A stretch of DNA of 64,000 nucleotides from Stutzerimonas stutzeri. Its GTDB lineage: Bacteria; Pseudomonadota; Gammaproteobacteria; Pseudomonadales; Pseudomonadaceae. The DNA lies in the NCBI RefSeq assembly GCF_000219605.1, contig NC_015740.1:3844001-3908000 (forward strand). Reading direction: 5' to 3'. The notes below the pieces were generated by a model that was given only the letters and a program-made list of their open reading frames with translations, did not search any database and had not been told where the DNA came from. The number at the start of each line of letters is the position of its first letter. Position 1 is the stretch's first letter. Positions 9,005 through 17,893 of the stretch are shown here, one piece after another. A program made the position numbers and the translations under genes.

Positions 9005-10084
9005 ATGACGTCAACGCCAGCTTTCCCAGTGTCCAAGGCCTGGTTGACGATCATCGTCTGTGCGCTGCCGCTGCTCGGCGGTTGTTCCTCGGAGGCCGAG
9101 CCGGCGCCCGAGCCACCACGCGTGGCCTTGGTCGAGCCCTTGCAGCCGGCCGAGCCGAAGGCCGAGGCGCTGCGCTTTTCCGGCGTAGTGCGCAGTGTGA
9201 CCACCACCCAGTTGTCCTTCGAGGTGGCTGGCCGCATCGAGCGCATCCTGATCGACGAAGGCACTCGTGTTCGTCGCGGGCAAGCCCTCGCACAGCTGGA
9301 CCGCACCGACTATCGCCTGCAGATGCGTGAGGCCGAAGCGCGCCTGCGCCAGCTCGAAGCAGACCTGGCGCGCAAGCGCACCCTGCTCGCCGAAGGCATC
9401 CTCGCCCCCGCCGCCATCGAGGCGCTGGAGGCCAACACGGTGGCCGCCCGCGTGGCCCGCGACAGCGCCCAGCGCAATATCGATCACAGCACCCTGACGG
9501 CGCCATTCGATGGCGTCGTGGCTCGACGGCTCGCCGAACCGGACATGGTGGTCGCGGTCGGCACGCCGGTATTCGAGATGCAGGACAACCGCCATATCGA
9601 GGTCAGCGTCGATCTGCCGGAAAGCGCAGCACTGAGCATTCCGCTCGGGCCCGAGCTCAAGGCCGAGGCCGAGCTGGTGATCGCCGACCTGCGCCTGCCG
9701 CTGCGCTACAAGGAACACAGCACCCAGCCGCGTGAAGGCGCGCGCACCTACCGGCTGGTGCTGCAGGGCGAACCGCCGGAGGATTTCAACCTGCTGCCCG
9801 GTATGGCCATGCGCGTCAGTCTGGAGCGCCCCGCCCGGCCACAGACCGACGATGACGGCTTCCGTCTGCCGCTGTCGGCATTGCAGACCGACAGCGACGG
9901 CAAACACTTCGTCTGGCAGGCCGACGATGGCCGCGCCCGGCGCCATCCGGTTCAGCTGCACCAAGTCGATGGCGATCAGGCGCTGATTCGCGGCGACGCA
10001 CTGCAGGCGCAGATGCCAATCGTGGTAGCAGGTGGCAGCAAGTTGCACGAAGACCAGCCGATCGAAGCGCGGGAGCGGAACTGA
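9005..10084 (+). CDS. RND efflux periplasmic adaptor lipoprotein
   Basis: A 359-residue membrane fusion protein of the HlyD/AcrA type. A lipoprotein signal peptide ends in LLGGC with Cys27 as the acylated residue. The lipoyl half-motifs flank a short alpha-helical hairpin (RLRQLEADLARKRTLLAEGILAPAAIEALEAN), followed by beta-barrel and membrane-proximal domains (LTAPFDGVVARRLAEPDMVV). The start ATG follows AGGAG; the longer upstream frame has no site. It is the first gene of a three-gene operon with the RND pump 4 bp downstream and an outer-membrane factor. Substrates are not predictable; no dedicated regulator lies next to the operon. Confidence 0.9.
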   Translation: MTSTPAFPVSKAWLTIIVCALPLLGGCSSEAEPAPEPPRVALVEPLQPAEPKAEALRFSGVVRSVTTTQLSFEVAGRIERILIDEGTRVRRGQALAQLDRTDYRLQMREAEARLRQLEADLARKRTLLAEGILAPAAIEALEANTVAARVARDSAQRNIDHSTLTAPFDGVVARRLAEPDMVVAVGTPVFEMQDNRHIEVSVDLPESAALSIPLGPELKAEAELVIADLRLPLRYKEHSTQPREGARTYRLVLQGEPPEDFNLLPGMAMRVSLERPARPQTDDDGFRLPLSALQTDSDGKHFVWQADDGRARRHPVQLHQVDGDQALIRGDALQAQMPIVVAGGSKLHEDQPIEARERN

Positions 10085-10088
10085 GCCG

Positions 10089-13000
10089 ATGGATTTTGCC
10101 CGTTACGCCATCACCCGACCGGTCAACATCTGGATTCTGGTACTGATCTGCCTGCTCGGCGGCATCCTCGCCTTCTTCGAGATCGGCCGCCTGGAAGACC
10201 CGGAATTCACCATCAAGCAGGCCATCGTCAATGTGCAATACCCCGGCGCCACGGCGTTGGAGGTCGAGCAGCAGGTAACCGAGCCGCTGGAAAGCGCCAT
10301 CCAGCAGATGTCGCAGATCAAGGAGATCCGCTCGCGCTCAATGCCGGGCATCGCCGAGATTCGCGTGGAAATGCAGGACCGCTACGACGGCGATGCGCTG
10401 CCGCAGATCTGGGACGAGCTGCGCAACAAGATCGACGATGCCCTCGGCGACCTGCCGCCGGGCATCGAGCCGCCGATGGTGAATGACGATTTCGGTGACG
10501 TATACGGCATTTTCTACGCGCTGACCGGCGACGGGCTGACCCTCAAGGAGCTGCACGAAACGGCCAAGGACCTGCGCCGCGCCCTCCTCACTGCAGATGG
10601 CGTCGGCAAAGTGGAGATCGCCGGGGTACAGGAAGAGCGCATTCTGGTGGAGGTCGATCAGGCGCAGCTGGCCGCACTGGGCGTCGCCCCGGACGAGATC
10701 GCCGCGGCCCTGGCCGATACCGACGCCGCGGTGGATGCCGGTGGCGTCAATGCCGGCGACTTCTTCGTGCGGCTGCGCCCGAGCGGTGCCTTCGATTCTC
10801 TCGACGAGTTGCGTGCACTGCCGGTCGGCCAAGGGCCACAACGGGTCGAACTGGGCGCCATCGCCAAGCTATCGCGAGAATACGCCGAGCGGCCACAACA
10901 GATCATTCGTCACAACGGCCAGCAGGCGCTGACGCTCGGCATCAGCGGGGTATCCGGGGCGAATATCGTCGAGGTCGGGCATAGCGTCGAAGCTGTCCTG
11001 CAGGCCAACGAGCACCGTATGCCGCTGGGCGCCGATCTGCATCCGCTGTATGAACAGCACCAGATCGTCGACGAGTCGGTGAACAGTTTCGCGCTCAACG
11101 TGTTCCTCTCGGTGGCCATCGTGGTCGGCGTGCTGTGCATCGCCATGGGCATGCGCGCCGGCTTCATCATCGGGGCGGTGCTGTTCCTCACCGTGCTTGG
11201 CACACTGCTGGTGATGTGGCTGGTGGGCATCGAGCTGGAACGGATTTCCCTCGGCGCGCTGATCATCGCCATGGGCATGCTGGTGGATAACGCGGTGGTG
11301 GTCTGCGATGGCATGCTGGTGCGCCAGCGCCAGGGCAAGAGCATTCTCGAAGCCTCGCAGCAAACGCTGCAGCAAACGCAATGGCCGCTGCTTGGGGCGA
11401 CCATCATCGGCATTCTCGCCTTCGCCGGGATCGGCCTGTCCCAGGACACCACCGGCGAATTCCTTTTCTCGCTGTTCTTTGTCATTGCCGTGTCGCTGCT
11501 GCTCAGCTGGTTGCTGGCCCTGCTGCTGGTACCGCTGTTCGGCCATTACCTGCTGCGCAATGCCGGCACCGACGAGGACCCCGATGCGGCCTACAACGGC
11601 CCTTGGTACAACCGTTATCGGCGCCTGGCCGGTGGCGTGCTGCATCGGCCCTGGCTGACCATCGGCGTGCTGCTGGTGCTGACGGTGGTCAGTGCCGTGA
11701 TCTTCACCCGCCTGCCGCAGAGCTTCTTTCCGCCGTCAAGTACGCCGTTGTTCTACGTCAACCTGTTCCTGCCCCAGGGCACGCATATCCGCGATACCGC
11801 GCGCACCGCGACTGACGTCGAGGAGTACCTGGCGGAGATGGAGGGTGTCAGCGGCGTGTCCAGCTTCATCGGCGCCGGGGCCTCGCGCTTCATGCTCACT
11901 TACATGCCGGAGCAGCCGAATTCATCGCTGATGCACTTTCTCGTGCGCACCGAGGATGCGGATTTGATTGACGACCTGGTGCGGCAGATCAACCAGGAGT
12001 TGCCGCAGCGCTACCCATCGGCTGACGTCACGGCCGCTCAGTTCATGTTCGGTCCCAATGCCGAGGCCAAGCTGGAGGCGCGCATCAGCGGCCCGGATAT
12101 CGACGTGCTACGGAGAATATCTGCCGAGGGTCGCAAGCGGTTACAGGATGAGGGCAAGGTATTCAACGTGCGCGACGACTGGCGCCAGCCGGTGCTGGTG
12201 CTGCGCCCGCAACTGGCACTGGATCGTCTTGCAGACGCCGGTCTGACCCGCCAGGCCGTGGCCCGCGCGCTCGCAGCCGGCAGCGAGGGCCAGCGGGTCA
12301 GTCTGCTGCGCGAGCGCGACGAACTGATCCCAGTGCTGCTGCGCGCCGCGCCCGACGACCGCATCGGCAGTGACAACCTGCTGCAGCGGCTGATCTGGAG
12401 CCCAGCGGGCAACGGCTACGTGCCGCTGGCGCAGGTCGCCGACGGCATCGAGCCGACCAGCGAGGACAGCATCATCGTGCGCTACGACCGCGAGCGCACC
12501 ATCTCCATTCGCGCCGAGCCGCGGGATGGCGAGAACACCAACGAGGCGCACGAGCGCATTCGTCCGCTGATCGAGGGCATCGAACTGCCGGTCAACTACA
12601 GCCTGAAATGGGGCGGCGACTACGAACAGTCATCCGATGCCCAGCAGGCGTTGGCCAGTACGCTGGCGGTGCCCTACCTGGCGATGGTGCTGGTCACCGT
12701 GCTGCTGTTCGCCAAGGTGCGCCAGCCGCTGATGATCTGGCTGGTGGTACCCATGGCGATCTGCGGCGTCAGTTTCGGCCTGTTGCTCACCGGCCAGGCC
12801 TTCGGCTTCATGGCGCTGCTCGGCCTGCTCAGCCTGACCGGCATGCTGATCAAGAACGCCGTGGTGCTGGTGGACGAGATCGACCGGCAGATCGATGACG
12901 AAGTGCCACGCCTGACCGCCATCATCGAGGCCTCGGCGTCACGCCTGCGCCCGGTAATGATGGCTGCTGGCACCACGGTGCTGGGCATGGTGCCGCTGCT

Positions 13001-13133
13001 GTTCGACCCGTTCTTCGCCAACATGGCGGTGACCATCATGGGCGGCCTGGGCTTCGCCACGCTGCTGACCCTACTTGCGGTGCCATGTCTGTACCTGCTG
13101 TTCATGAAAGTGCGACCGGAGGAAACCGCATGA
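10089..13133 (+). CDS. RND-family efflux pump, inner-membrane transporter
   Basis: A 1014-residue proton-driven transporter of the AcrB/HAE1-like superfamily with 12 membrane segments and two large periplasmic loops (after TM1 and TM7). In TM4 the proton-relay pair that is Asp-Asp in AcrB reads Asp400-Asn401 (GMLVDNAVVV), while the TM10 Lys (GMLIKNAVVLVDEID) is present. The single-acid form is seen in several RND subfamilies, so activity is expected. The ATG lies 4 bp after the adaptor's stop and the 3' end overlaps the next gene by four bases (ATGA), showing tight translational coupling. It is distant from classic MexB-type drug pumps in detail, so a substrate is not assigned. Confidence 0.92.
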   Translation: MDFARYAITRPVNIWILVLICLLGGILAFFEIGRLEDPEFTIKQAIVNVQYPGATALEVEQQVTEPLESAIQQMSQIKEIRSRSMPGIAEIRVEMQDRYDGDALPQIWDELRNKIDDALGDLPPGIEPPMVNDDFGDVYGIFYALTGDGLTLKELHETAKDLRRALLTADGVGKVEIAGVQEERILVEVDQAQLAALGVAPDEIAAALADTDAAVDAGGVNAGDFFVRLRPSGAFDSLDELRALPVGQGPQRVELGAIAKLSREYAERPQQIIRHNGQQALTLGISGVSGANIVEVGHSVEAVLQANEHRMPLGADLHPLYEQHQIVDESVNSFALNVFLSVAIVVGVLCIAMGMRAGFIIGAVLFLTVLGTLLVMWLVGIELERISLGALIIAMGMLVDNAVVVCDGMLVRQRQGKSILEASQQTLQQTQWPLLGATIIGILAFAGIGLSQDTTGEFLFSLFFVIAVSLLLSWLLALLLVPLFGHYLLRNAGTDEDPDAAYNGPWYNRYRRLAGGVLHRPWLTIGVLLVLTVVSAVIFTRLPQSFFPPSSTPLFYVNLFLPQGTHIRDTARTATDVEEYLAEMEGVSGVSSFIGAGASRFMLTYMPEQPNSSLMHFLVRTEDADLIDDLVRQINQELPQRYPSADVTAAQFMFGPNAEAKLEARISGPDIDVLRRISAEGRKRLQDEGKVFNVRDDWRQPVLVLRPQLALDRLADAGLTRQAVARALAAGSEGQRVSLLRERDELIPVLLRAAPDDRIGSDNLLQRLIWSPAGNGYVPLAQVADGIEPTSEDSIIVRYDRERTISIRAEPRDGENTNEAHERIRPLIEGIELPVNYSLKWGGDYEQSSDAQQALASTLAVPYLAMVLVTVLLFAKVRQPLMIWLVVPMAICGVSFGLLLTGQAFGFMALLGLLSLTGMLIKNAVVLVDEIDRQIDDEVPRLTAIIEASASRLRPVMMAAGTTVLGMVPLLFDPFFANMAVTIMGGLGFATLLTLLAVPCLYLLFMKVRPEETA

Positions 13134-14596
13134 CTGCCAAGGCCCTGGCCGCTCCGCTGCTGCTCGCCCTGGCCCTGAGCGCCTGCTCCAGCGCACCGCA
13201 GTATGCCGATCCGCAAATGCCGGAAGGCTGGTTCAGTGCCGCCGGCGCGCAAGCGGCGGATGCCGAAACGCTGGCCGCCTGGTGGCGCCAGTTCGATGAC
13301 CCACAGCTCACCGCACTGGTCAGCCGCGCCATGCAGCAGAACCACGATGTGCGCCTGGCCATGGCGCGGGTCGACAGCGCCCGCGCGCAGCTGCGCCAGT
13401 CGCGCGCCGGCCTGCTGCCGAGCTTCGATTTGCCGGGCTCGGCCAGCCGCCAGTGGATAGAGAACGACCAGGACGCCGAACCCGGCAGCCCGCTGGCCGA
13501 GTTCATCCCGGACGACGACCCGATCGCCTTCGACAGCTGGGAACTGGCGCTGCAGGCGACCTGGGAACTGGACCTGTTCGGCGCCACCCGCGCCCGGCGC
13601 GACAGCGCCGCCCAGCAACTGCGCTCGGCCGAGGCGCAGACGGTGGCCGCACGCCTGGCTGTGGCTGCCAACACCGCGCAGGGCTATCTGCAACTGCGCG
13701 CGCTGCAAGGGCAGCGCGCCCTGCTGGTGGAAGGCATCGAGGTGGCCCGCGAACTGGAGCGCATCGCCGGGCTGCTGTTTCACGCCGGCGAGGTGACCCG
13801 GCTGGACGTCGAGGCCACATCCGCCGAACGCGCATCGCTGGAGGCCGATCTGGACGAGCTGGATATCCACCTGGCCGAAGCGCAGCTGGCACTGGATACC
13901 CTGCTCGCCGAGCCGCCGGGCAGTACCGCCGTCCACCTCGCCGCCAGTGCGGCGGTGCCGCTGGCCGAATCGCGAATCGCCGCCGGTCAGCCCATCGACC
14001 TGTTGCGCCGTCGCCCGGACTTGATCGCCGAAGCGGCGCGGCTGGATGCCGCCGAGTTGCAGGCACTGGCCGCCCGCCGCGACCTGTTCCCGAAACTGGC
14101 GGTGCAGGCCGCCGTGGGTCGCTCGGGCTTCGCCCTGGGCGACGCCGTTTCCAGCGCTTCGAACTTCGCCCGGGTCGGCGCCACCTTCGGTCTGCCGCTG
14201 CTGGACTATGCAAACCGTGGCGCCGCCATCGAACTGGCCGATGCCGAGGGCGAGGGCGCCTACATCGCCTTCGAGCAGGCCCTGGCCCGGGCGCTGGAGG
14301 AGGTCGAACGCGGCCTGACACGCATTGCCGGCCAGCAACGTCGGCACGCCGCCCTCAGCCGCACCCGCGAGCACCGCGAGCGCGCGCACCGGCTGGCGCA
14401 GCGCAGCTACGAGTTGGGCGAGGCGAACCTGAGCGAGGTGCTGGACGCTCAGCGCGGCGCACTGCAGGCGCGCCAGCGGGCACTGGAAGGTCGCGCCGCA
14501 CTGGCAACCGCGCAGGTGGCGTTGTACGTGGCGCTGGGTGGTGGCTGGAACGCCGCGGATGGTGCGGCGGTCTCTGAGGATCAGTCAGCGCCCTGA
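13130..14596 (+). CDS. Outer-membrane efflux lipoprotein (TolC/OprM family)
   Basis: A 488-residue trimeric channel subunit of the NodT/OprM type. The lipobox LSACS gives Cys19 as the lipidated residue. Two OEP repeats form the coiled-coil and barrel: WWRQFDDPQL, then LALQATWELDLFGATRARRD in the first, and PIDLLRRRPDLIAEAARLDAAELQA in the second. The ATG overlaps the stop of the RND gene (ATGA). Together the three genes encode a complete tripartite pump spanning both membranes. The long acidic insert near residues 113-133 (EPGSPLAEFIPDDDP) is somewhat unusual. A hairpin at 14635-14665 follows. Confidence 0.92.
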   Translation: MTAKALAAPLLLALALSACSSAPQYADPQMPEGWFSAAGAQAADAETLAAWWRQFDDPQLTALVSRAMQQNHDVRLAMARVDSARAQLRQSRAGLLPSFDLPGSASRQWIENDQDAEPGSPLAEFIPDDDPIAFDSWELALQATWELDLFGATRARRDSAAQQLRSAEAQTVAARLAVAANTAQGYLQLRALQGQRALLVEGIEVARELERIAGLLFHAGEVTRLDVEATSAERASLEADLDELDIHLAEAQLALDTLLAEPPGSTAVHLAASAAVPLAESRIAAGQPIDLLRRRPDLIAEAARLDAAELQALAARRDLFPKLAVQAAVGRSGFALGDAVSSASNFARVGATFGLPLLDYANRGAAIELADAEGEGAYIAFEQALARALEEVERGLTRIAGQQRRHAALSRTREHRERAHRLAQRSYELGEANLSEVLDAQRGALQARQRALEGRAALATAQVALYVALGGGWNAADGAAVSEDQSAP

Positions 14597-14634
14597 GGGG
14601 TCGGTTGGTGACAATGCAAGCCGGCTGGCGCATG

Positions 14635-14665
14635 GGCTACTCGGCAGCGGGCGGGCCGAGTAGCC
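14635..14665. terminator. Hairpin between convergent genes
   Basis: A perfect 11-bp inverted repeat (GGCTACTCGGC and GCCGAGTAGCC) with a 9-base loop separates the efflux operon from the convergent RIO kinase gene. No T-tract follows on either strand. It is probably a bidirectional terminator. Confidence 0.5.
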
Positions 14666-14672
14666 AAAATCA

Positions 14673-15563
14673 TCACCCCTTCATCCAGGGCGGCTCGGGC
14701 GCCTCGTCCGGCTCGCCGTCTTCTGCGCCCCGCATGGCCTCCCGCCGCGCCTGTTCGGCCAGCGTCGCCTTGATCTCCCGCATCACCGCATCGATATCCG
14801 CCGCATCCTCCGGCTCGGCGAACTCGCCGGTCAGCTCGGTCTCCGGGGTCAGCTTGCCCTGCTGATAGAGCGCCCACATCTCCTTGGCATAGCGGGTGAA
14901 CCTGAGCTCCGGGGCGAAGCGTCCGAAATAGGCCGACATGTTGCCGACATCCCGCTCAAGCATCTCGAATGCATGGTTGTTGCCCGCCGCGTCCACGGCC
15001 TGCGGCAGGTCGATGATGACCGGGCCGTGCTCGTCGAGCAGCACGTTGAACTCCGACAGGTCGCCGTGCACCAGCCCGGCGCAGAGCATCTTCACCACTT
15101 CATGGATCATGAAGGCGTGGAATTCGCGGGCATCGTCCGGATGCAGGTCGACATCATTGAGGCGCGGTGCGGCATCGCCATCCTCGCCGGCGATCATTTC
15201 CATCAGCAGGACACCATCGAGAAAGTCGTAGGGCTTGGGCACCCGCACGCCGGCGTCAGCCAGGCGGAACAGGGCCGCCACCTCGGCGTTCTGCCAGTTC
15301 TCTTCCTTCTCCTTGCGCCCGTGCTTGGAGCCCTTGGCCATGGCGCGCGCGTCGCGACTGCTGCGCACCTTGCGCCCCTCCTGGTATTTCACGGCCTGGC
15401 GGAAACTGCGCTTGTTGGCTTCCTTGTAGACCTTGGCGCAACGCAGCTCGTCGCCGCAGCGCACCACATACACCGCTGCTTCCTTGCCGCTCATCAGCGG
15501 CCGCAGCACCTCGTCGATCAGGCCATCCTCGATCAGCGGTTCGAGTCGTTTAGGCGTTTTCAT
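14673..15563 (-). CDS. RIO-family serine/threonine protein kinase
   Basis: A 296-residue atypical protein kinase of the RIO1 type, which in bacteria is poorly characterised. The ATP-binding lysine region (SGKEAAVYVVRCGDELRCAKVYK), catalytic loop (GLVHGDLSEFNVLLDE) and metal-binding loop (VIIDLPQAVD) are all present, so it should be active. An acidic tail of about 40 residues follows the kinase fold. The start at MKTPKRLEP is chosen because the upstream frame has no family similarity; the ribosome site is weak. It is divergent from ada. Roles in ribosome maturation are known for archaeal and eukaryotic RIO proteins; here the role is unknown. Confidence 0.85.
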   Translation of the reverse strand: MKTPKRLEPLIEDGLIDEVLRPLMSGKEAAVYVVRCGDELRCAKVYKEANKRSFRQAVKYQEGRKVRSSRDARAMAKGSKHGRKEKEENWQNAEVAALFRLADAGVRVPKPYDFLDGVLLMEMIAGEDGDAAPRLNDVDLHPDDAREFHAFMIHEVVKMLCAGLVHGDLSEFNVLLDEHGPVIIDLPQAVDAAGNNHAFEMLERDVGNMSAYFGRFAPELRFTRYAKEMWALYQQGKLTPETELTGEFAEPEDAADIDAVMREIKATLAEQARREAMRGAEDGEPDEAPEPPWMKG

Positions 15564-15648
15564 CAGCGGCTTGCAGGTCCTTCGGTCAGGGGCGGTGTTG
15601 CAGGTTACGGCAATCACAAACCGGCTTCCATGCCTGCCATCGAGTTTG

Positions 15649-15660
15649 AAAGCGCGCTTT
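15649..15660. promoter_or_regulatory. Candidate Ada box upstream of ada
   Basis: A perfect 12-bp palindrome, AAAGCG-CGCTTT, lies 60 bp before the ada start. It contains AAAGCG, the core of the E. coli Ada box (AAAGCGCA). Autoregulation by methylated Ada is the family rule. The match is short and the call tentative. Confidence 0.35.
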
Positions 15661-15720
15661 GGATTGGCGCACAGCACGTTCAGCGCCGACAATCGAGCCA
15701 TCATTCCCTGGAGCACCGTC

Positions 15721-16761
15721 ATGCTCGATGAAGACCGTTGCTGGCAGGCGCTGTGCGAGCGCGATGCCGCCTTCGATGGGCGTTTCGTCTTCGCCGTGCG
15801 CTCGACCGGCATCTTCTGCCGGCCCAGCTGCCCGGCCCGCCGCCCCGCCCGCGAGCGGGTGGCCTTTTTTGCCGATGGCGAAGCGGCCCGCGCCGCTGGC
15901 TTTCGTCCCTGCCGACGCTGCTCGCCAATGGGGCCAAGCCCGAGCGAGCAGCTGGACGCGCTGGTCGTCGCCGCCTGTCGCCTGCTCGACGAAGCCACCG
16001 GGCCCATGACACTGCCCCAGCTGGCTGCACGTATCGGCCTGTCGCCGACGCATCTGGCCCGCGCCTTCAAGGCGCGCACCGGTCTGACGCCCCATGCCTG
16101 GGCAACCGCGCGCCGGCGTGAACGCCTCGATGCCCAACTGCCCGAGGCCGGTTCGGTACTGGATGCCGCCCTTGCCGTCGGTTACTCCGGCACCCGTGCG
16201 CCCTATGCCGAGGCACGGGCGCTGACCCCGGCACAACGGCGTCGCAAGGGCGCCGGCGAAACCCTGCGCAATGCCCTGGCGCCCTGTCCGCTCGGCCTGC
16301 TGCTGCTTGCCGCCAGCGACAAGGGCATCTGTGCCCTGCTGTTCGGCGATGACGAAGGCGCGCTGGAGCAGGAGCTGCGCTCGCGCTTCGCCGCCGCCGA
16401 CCTGCGCCGCGATCAGGCCGGGCTGGGCGACTGGCTGCAGGCGATCGTCAGCCAGCTGGAAGAACCGCAGCGCGCCACCCAGCTGCCTCTCGACCTGCGC
16501 GGCACAGCCTTTCAGCAGCGCGTCTGGCAGGCGCTGCAGCAGATTCCCGCCGGCGAGACACGCCGCTACGGCGAGCTGGCGGCGACCCTCGGCAGCCACG
16601 CGCGGGCGGTGGCGCGTGCCTGCGCCAGCAACCCGATCGGCCTGCTGGTACCCTGCCACCGCGTGGTCGGCAGCCAGAACGCGCTGACCGGCTACCGCTG
16701 GGGCCTGGCGCGCAAGGCCAGGCTGCTCGATCGGGAAGGGCAAGGCGAGTCGGGAGCCTGA
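15721..16761 (+). CDS. ada: Bifunctional DNA alkylation-repair protein and regulator Ada
   Basis: A 346-residue protein that repairs methylphosphotriesters and O6-methylguanine and activates the adaptive response. The N-terminal zinc domain has Cys33, Cys37, Cys64 and Cys67 (FCRPSCPARRP, CRRCSP); Cys33 is the methyl acceptor equivalent to E. coli Cys38. An AraC-type DNA-binding domain follows (about 90-180), and the C-terminal methyltransferase domain carries the acceptor Cys312 in PCHRVV. All parts are intact, so this is a full-length Ada rather than a split pair. GGAG precedes the ATG. No alkA or alkB is adjacent. Confidence 0.93.
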   Translation: MLDEDRCWQALCERDAAFDGRFVFAVRSTGIFCRPSCPARRPARERVAFFADGEAARAAGFRPCRRCSPMGPSPSEQLDALVVAACRLLDEATGPMTLPQLAARIGLSPTHLARAFKARTGLTPHAWATARRRERLDAQLPEAGSVLDAALAVGYSGTRAPYAEARALTPAQRRRKGAGETLRNALAPCPLGLLLLAASDKGICALLFGDDEGALEQELRSRFAAADLRRDQAGLGDWLQAIVSQLEEPQRATQLPLDLRGTAFQQRVWQALQQIPAGETRRYGELAATLGSHARAVARACASNPIGLLVPCHRVVGSQNALTGYRWGLARKARLLDREGQGESGA

Positions 16762-16812
16762 GCGGATTTCAGCGGTCGGATATTGCAGTGCCGCCCACCG
16801 CAGGAAGCCGTC

Positions 16813-17055
16813 ATGACCGAACTGAAGCGTTACCGCATCCACTACCGCATCAATGGCGAGCCCGCTTCGCTGCTGATCAGCTCGTTCGAGATGCCCGGTC
16901 TCGAACAGGCCGAGCTGGAGATCCTGCTGCATCATGTCCGCGAGCCGCGTGCCGCGGTCGACGCACCCTGGGAGAACCCGGTGCACCCCAGCGAAGCCAG
17001 CCGCTTGAGCGAACTGGGCGTCAGCGATATCCAGATCGAAGAGGAAAGCCGCTGA
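16813..17055 (+). CDS. Conserved hypothetical protein, 80 aa
   Basis: An 80-residue, probably soluble protein without recognised domain or signal. It begins MTELKRYRIHYRING and contains an amphipathic beta-rich N-terminal half and an acidic C-terminus. The start is chosen at the ATG with AGGAAG 7 bp upstream rather than the in-frame ATG at 16783. It lies between ada and the TatD nuclease gene (50 bp), all on the plus strand, so co-transcription with either is possible. The function is unknown. Confidence 0.65.
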   Translation: MTELKRYRIHYRINGEPASLLISSFEMPGLEQAELEILLHHVREPRAAVDAPWENPVHPSEASRLSELGVSDIQIEEESR

Positions 17056-17104
17056 AGTCCCGGTAGCATTGCCCACCCGCCCTCGCAGACCGCATGGAGC
17101 TCTC

Positions 17105-17884
17105 GTGCAGCTGATCGACACTCATACCCACCTCGACTTCGAGATGTTCGACGATGACCGGGCGCAGGTGATCGCCCGCGCCCGGAACGCCGGTGTCGAA
17201 CGCATCGTGGTGCTCGGGGTGCATGCCGCCAACTGGCAGCGGGTCTGGCAGCTGGCCTGTGACGAACCGTCGGTGCATGCGGCGCTGGGCCTGCATCCGG
17301 TGTTTCTCGAGGAGCACCAGGACGCCCACGTGCAGCAGCTGCGCGACTGGCTGGAGCGTCTGCGCGGCGAGCCTAAGCTCTGCGCCGTCGGCGAGATCGG
17401 CCTGGATTACTACATCGACAACCCGGACATCGAGCGCCAGCAACGGTTGCTCGAGGCGCAGCTGGCGCTGGCGGCCGATTTCTCCCTGCCGGTGCTGCTG
17501 CACGTGCGCCGCGCCCATGCGCCGATGATCGCCACGCTCAAGCGTTACAAGCTCGAGCGTAGCGGCGTCATCCACGCCTTCAGCGGCAGCTGGGAGGAAG
17601 CGCGCGAGTATCTGCGCCTCGGATTCAGGCTCGGTCTCGGCGGCGCCGGCACCTGGCCACAGGCGCAGCGGATGCATCGAGTACTGCGGCAACTGCCGTT
17701 GGAGGCCATCGTGCTGGAAACCGACGCGCCGGACATTCCACCCGCCGGCCATGCCGGCGAACGCAACAGCCCCGAGCTGCTGCCGGAAATCTGCCGACGC
17801 CTGGCCGACCTCAAAGGCATCGATGCGCACGCGCTGGCGGCGGCCAGCTATCGCAACAGCTGCGAACTGTTCGGCTGGCGCTGA
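17105..17884 (+). CDS. TatD-family metal-dependent deoxyribonuclease
   Basis: A 259-residue TIM-barrel hydrolase. The metal ligands appear in order: DTHTHLD at residues 5-11, the Glu of GEIGLDYY, the His of LLHVRRA, the His of VIHAFSGS and the Asp of LETDAPD. TatD enzymes act as 3'-5' exonucleases on DNA and RNA and are linked to oxidative-damage repair. The start is GTG (VQLIDTHTHLD) behind GGAG, since the upstream frame is not conserved. E. coli has three paralogues (TatD, YcfH, YjjV); this is most like YjjV by general pattern, but I do not assign a symbol. It converges with the next gene with only 9 bp between stops. Confidence 0.9.
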   Translation: MQLIDTHTHLDFEMFDDDRAQVIARARNAGVERIVVLGVHAANWQRVWQLACDEPSVHAALGLHPVFLEEHQDAHVQQLRDWLERLRGEPKLCAVGEIGLDYYIDNPDIERQQRLLEAQLALAADFSLPVLLHVRRAHAPMIATLKRYKLERSGVIHAFSGSWEEAREYLRLGFRLGLGGAGTWPQAQRMHRVLRQLPLEAIVLETDAPDIPPAGHAGERNSPELLPEICRRLADLKGIDAHALAAASYRNSCELFGWR

Positions 17885-17893
17885 GCCGCCACG

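Noticed and set aside
12674..14389. A 571-codon minus-strand open frame
   Set aside because: It is antisense to the RND and outer-membrane factor genes; no family motifs.
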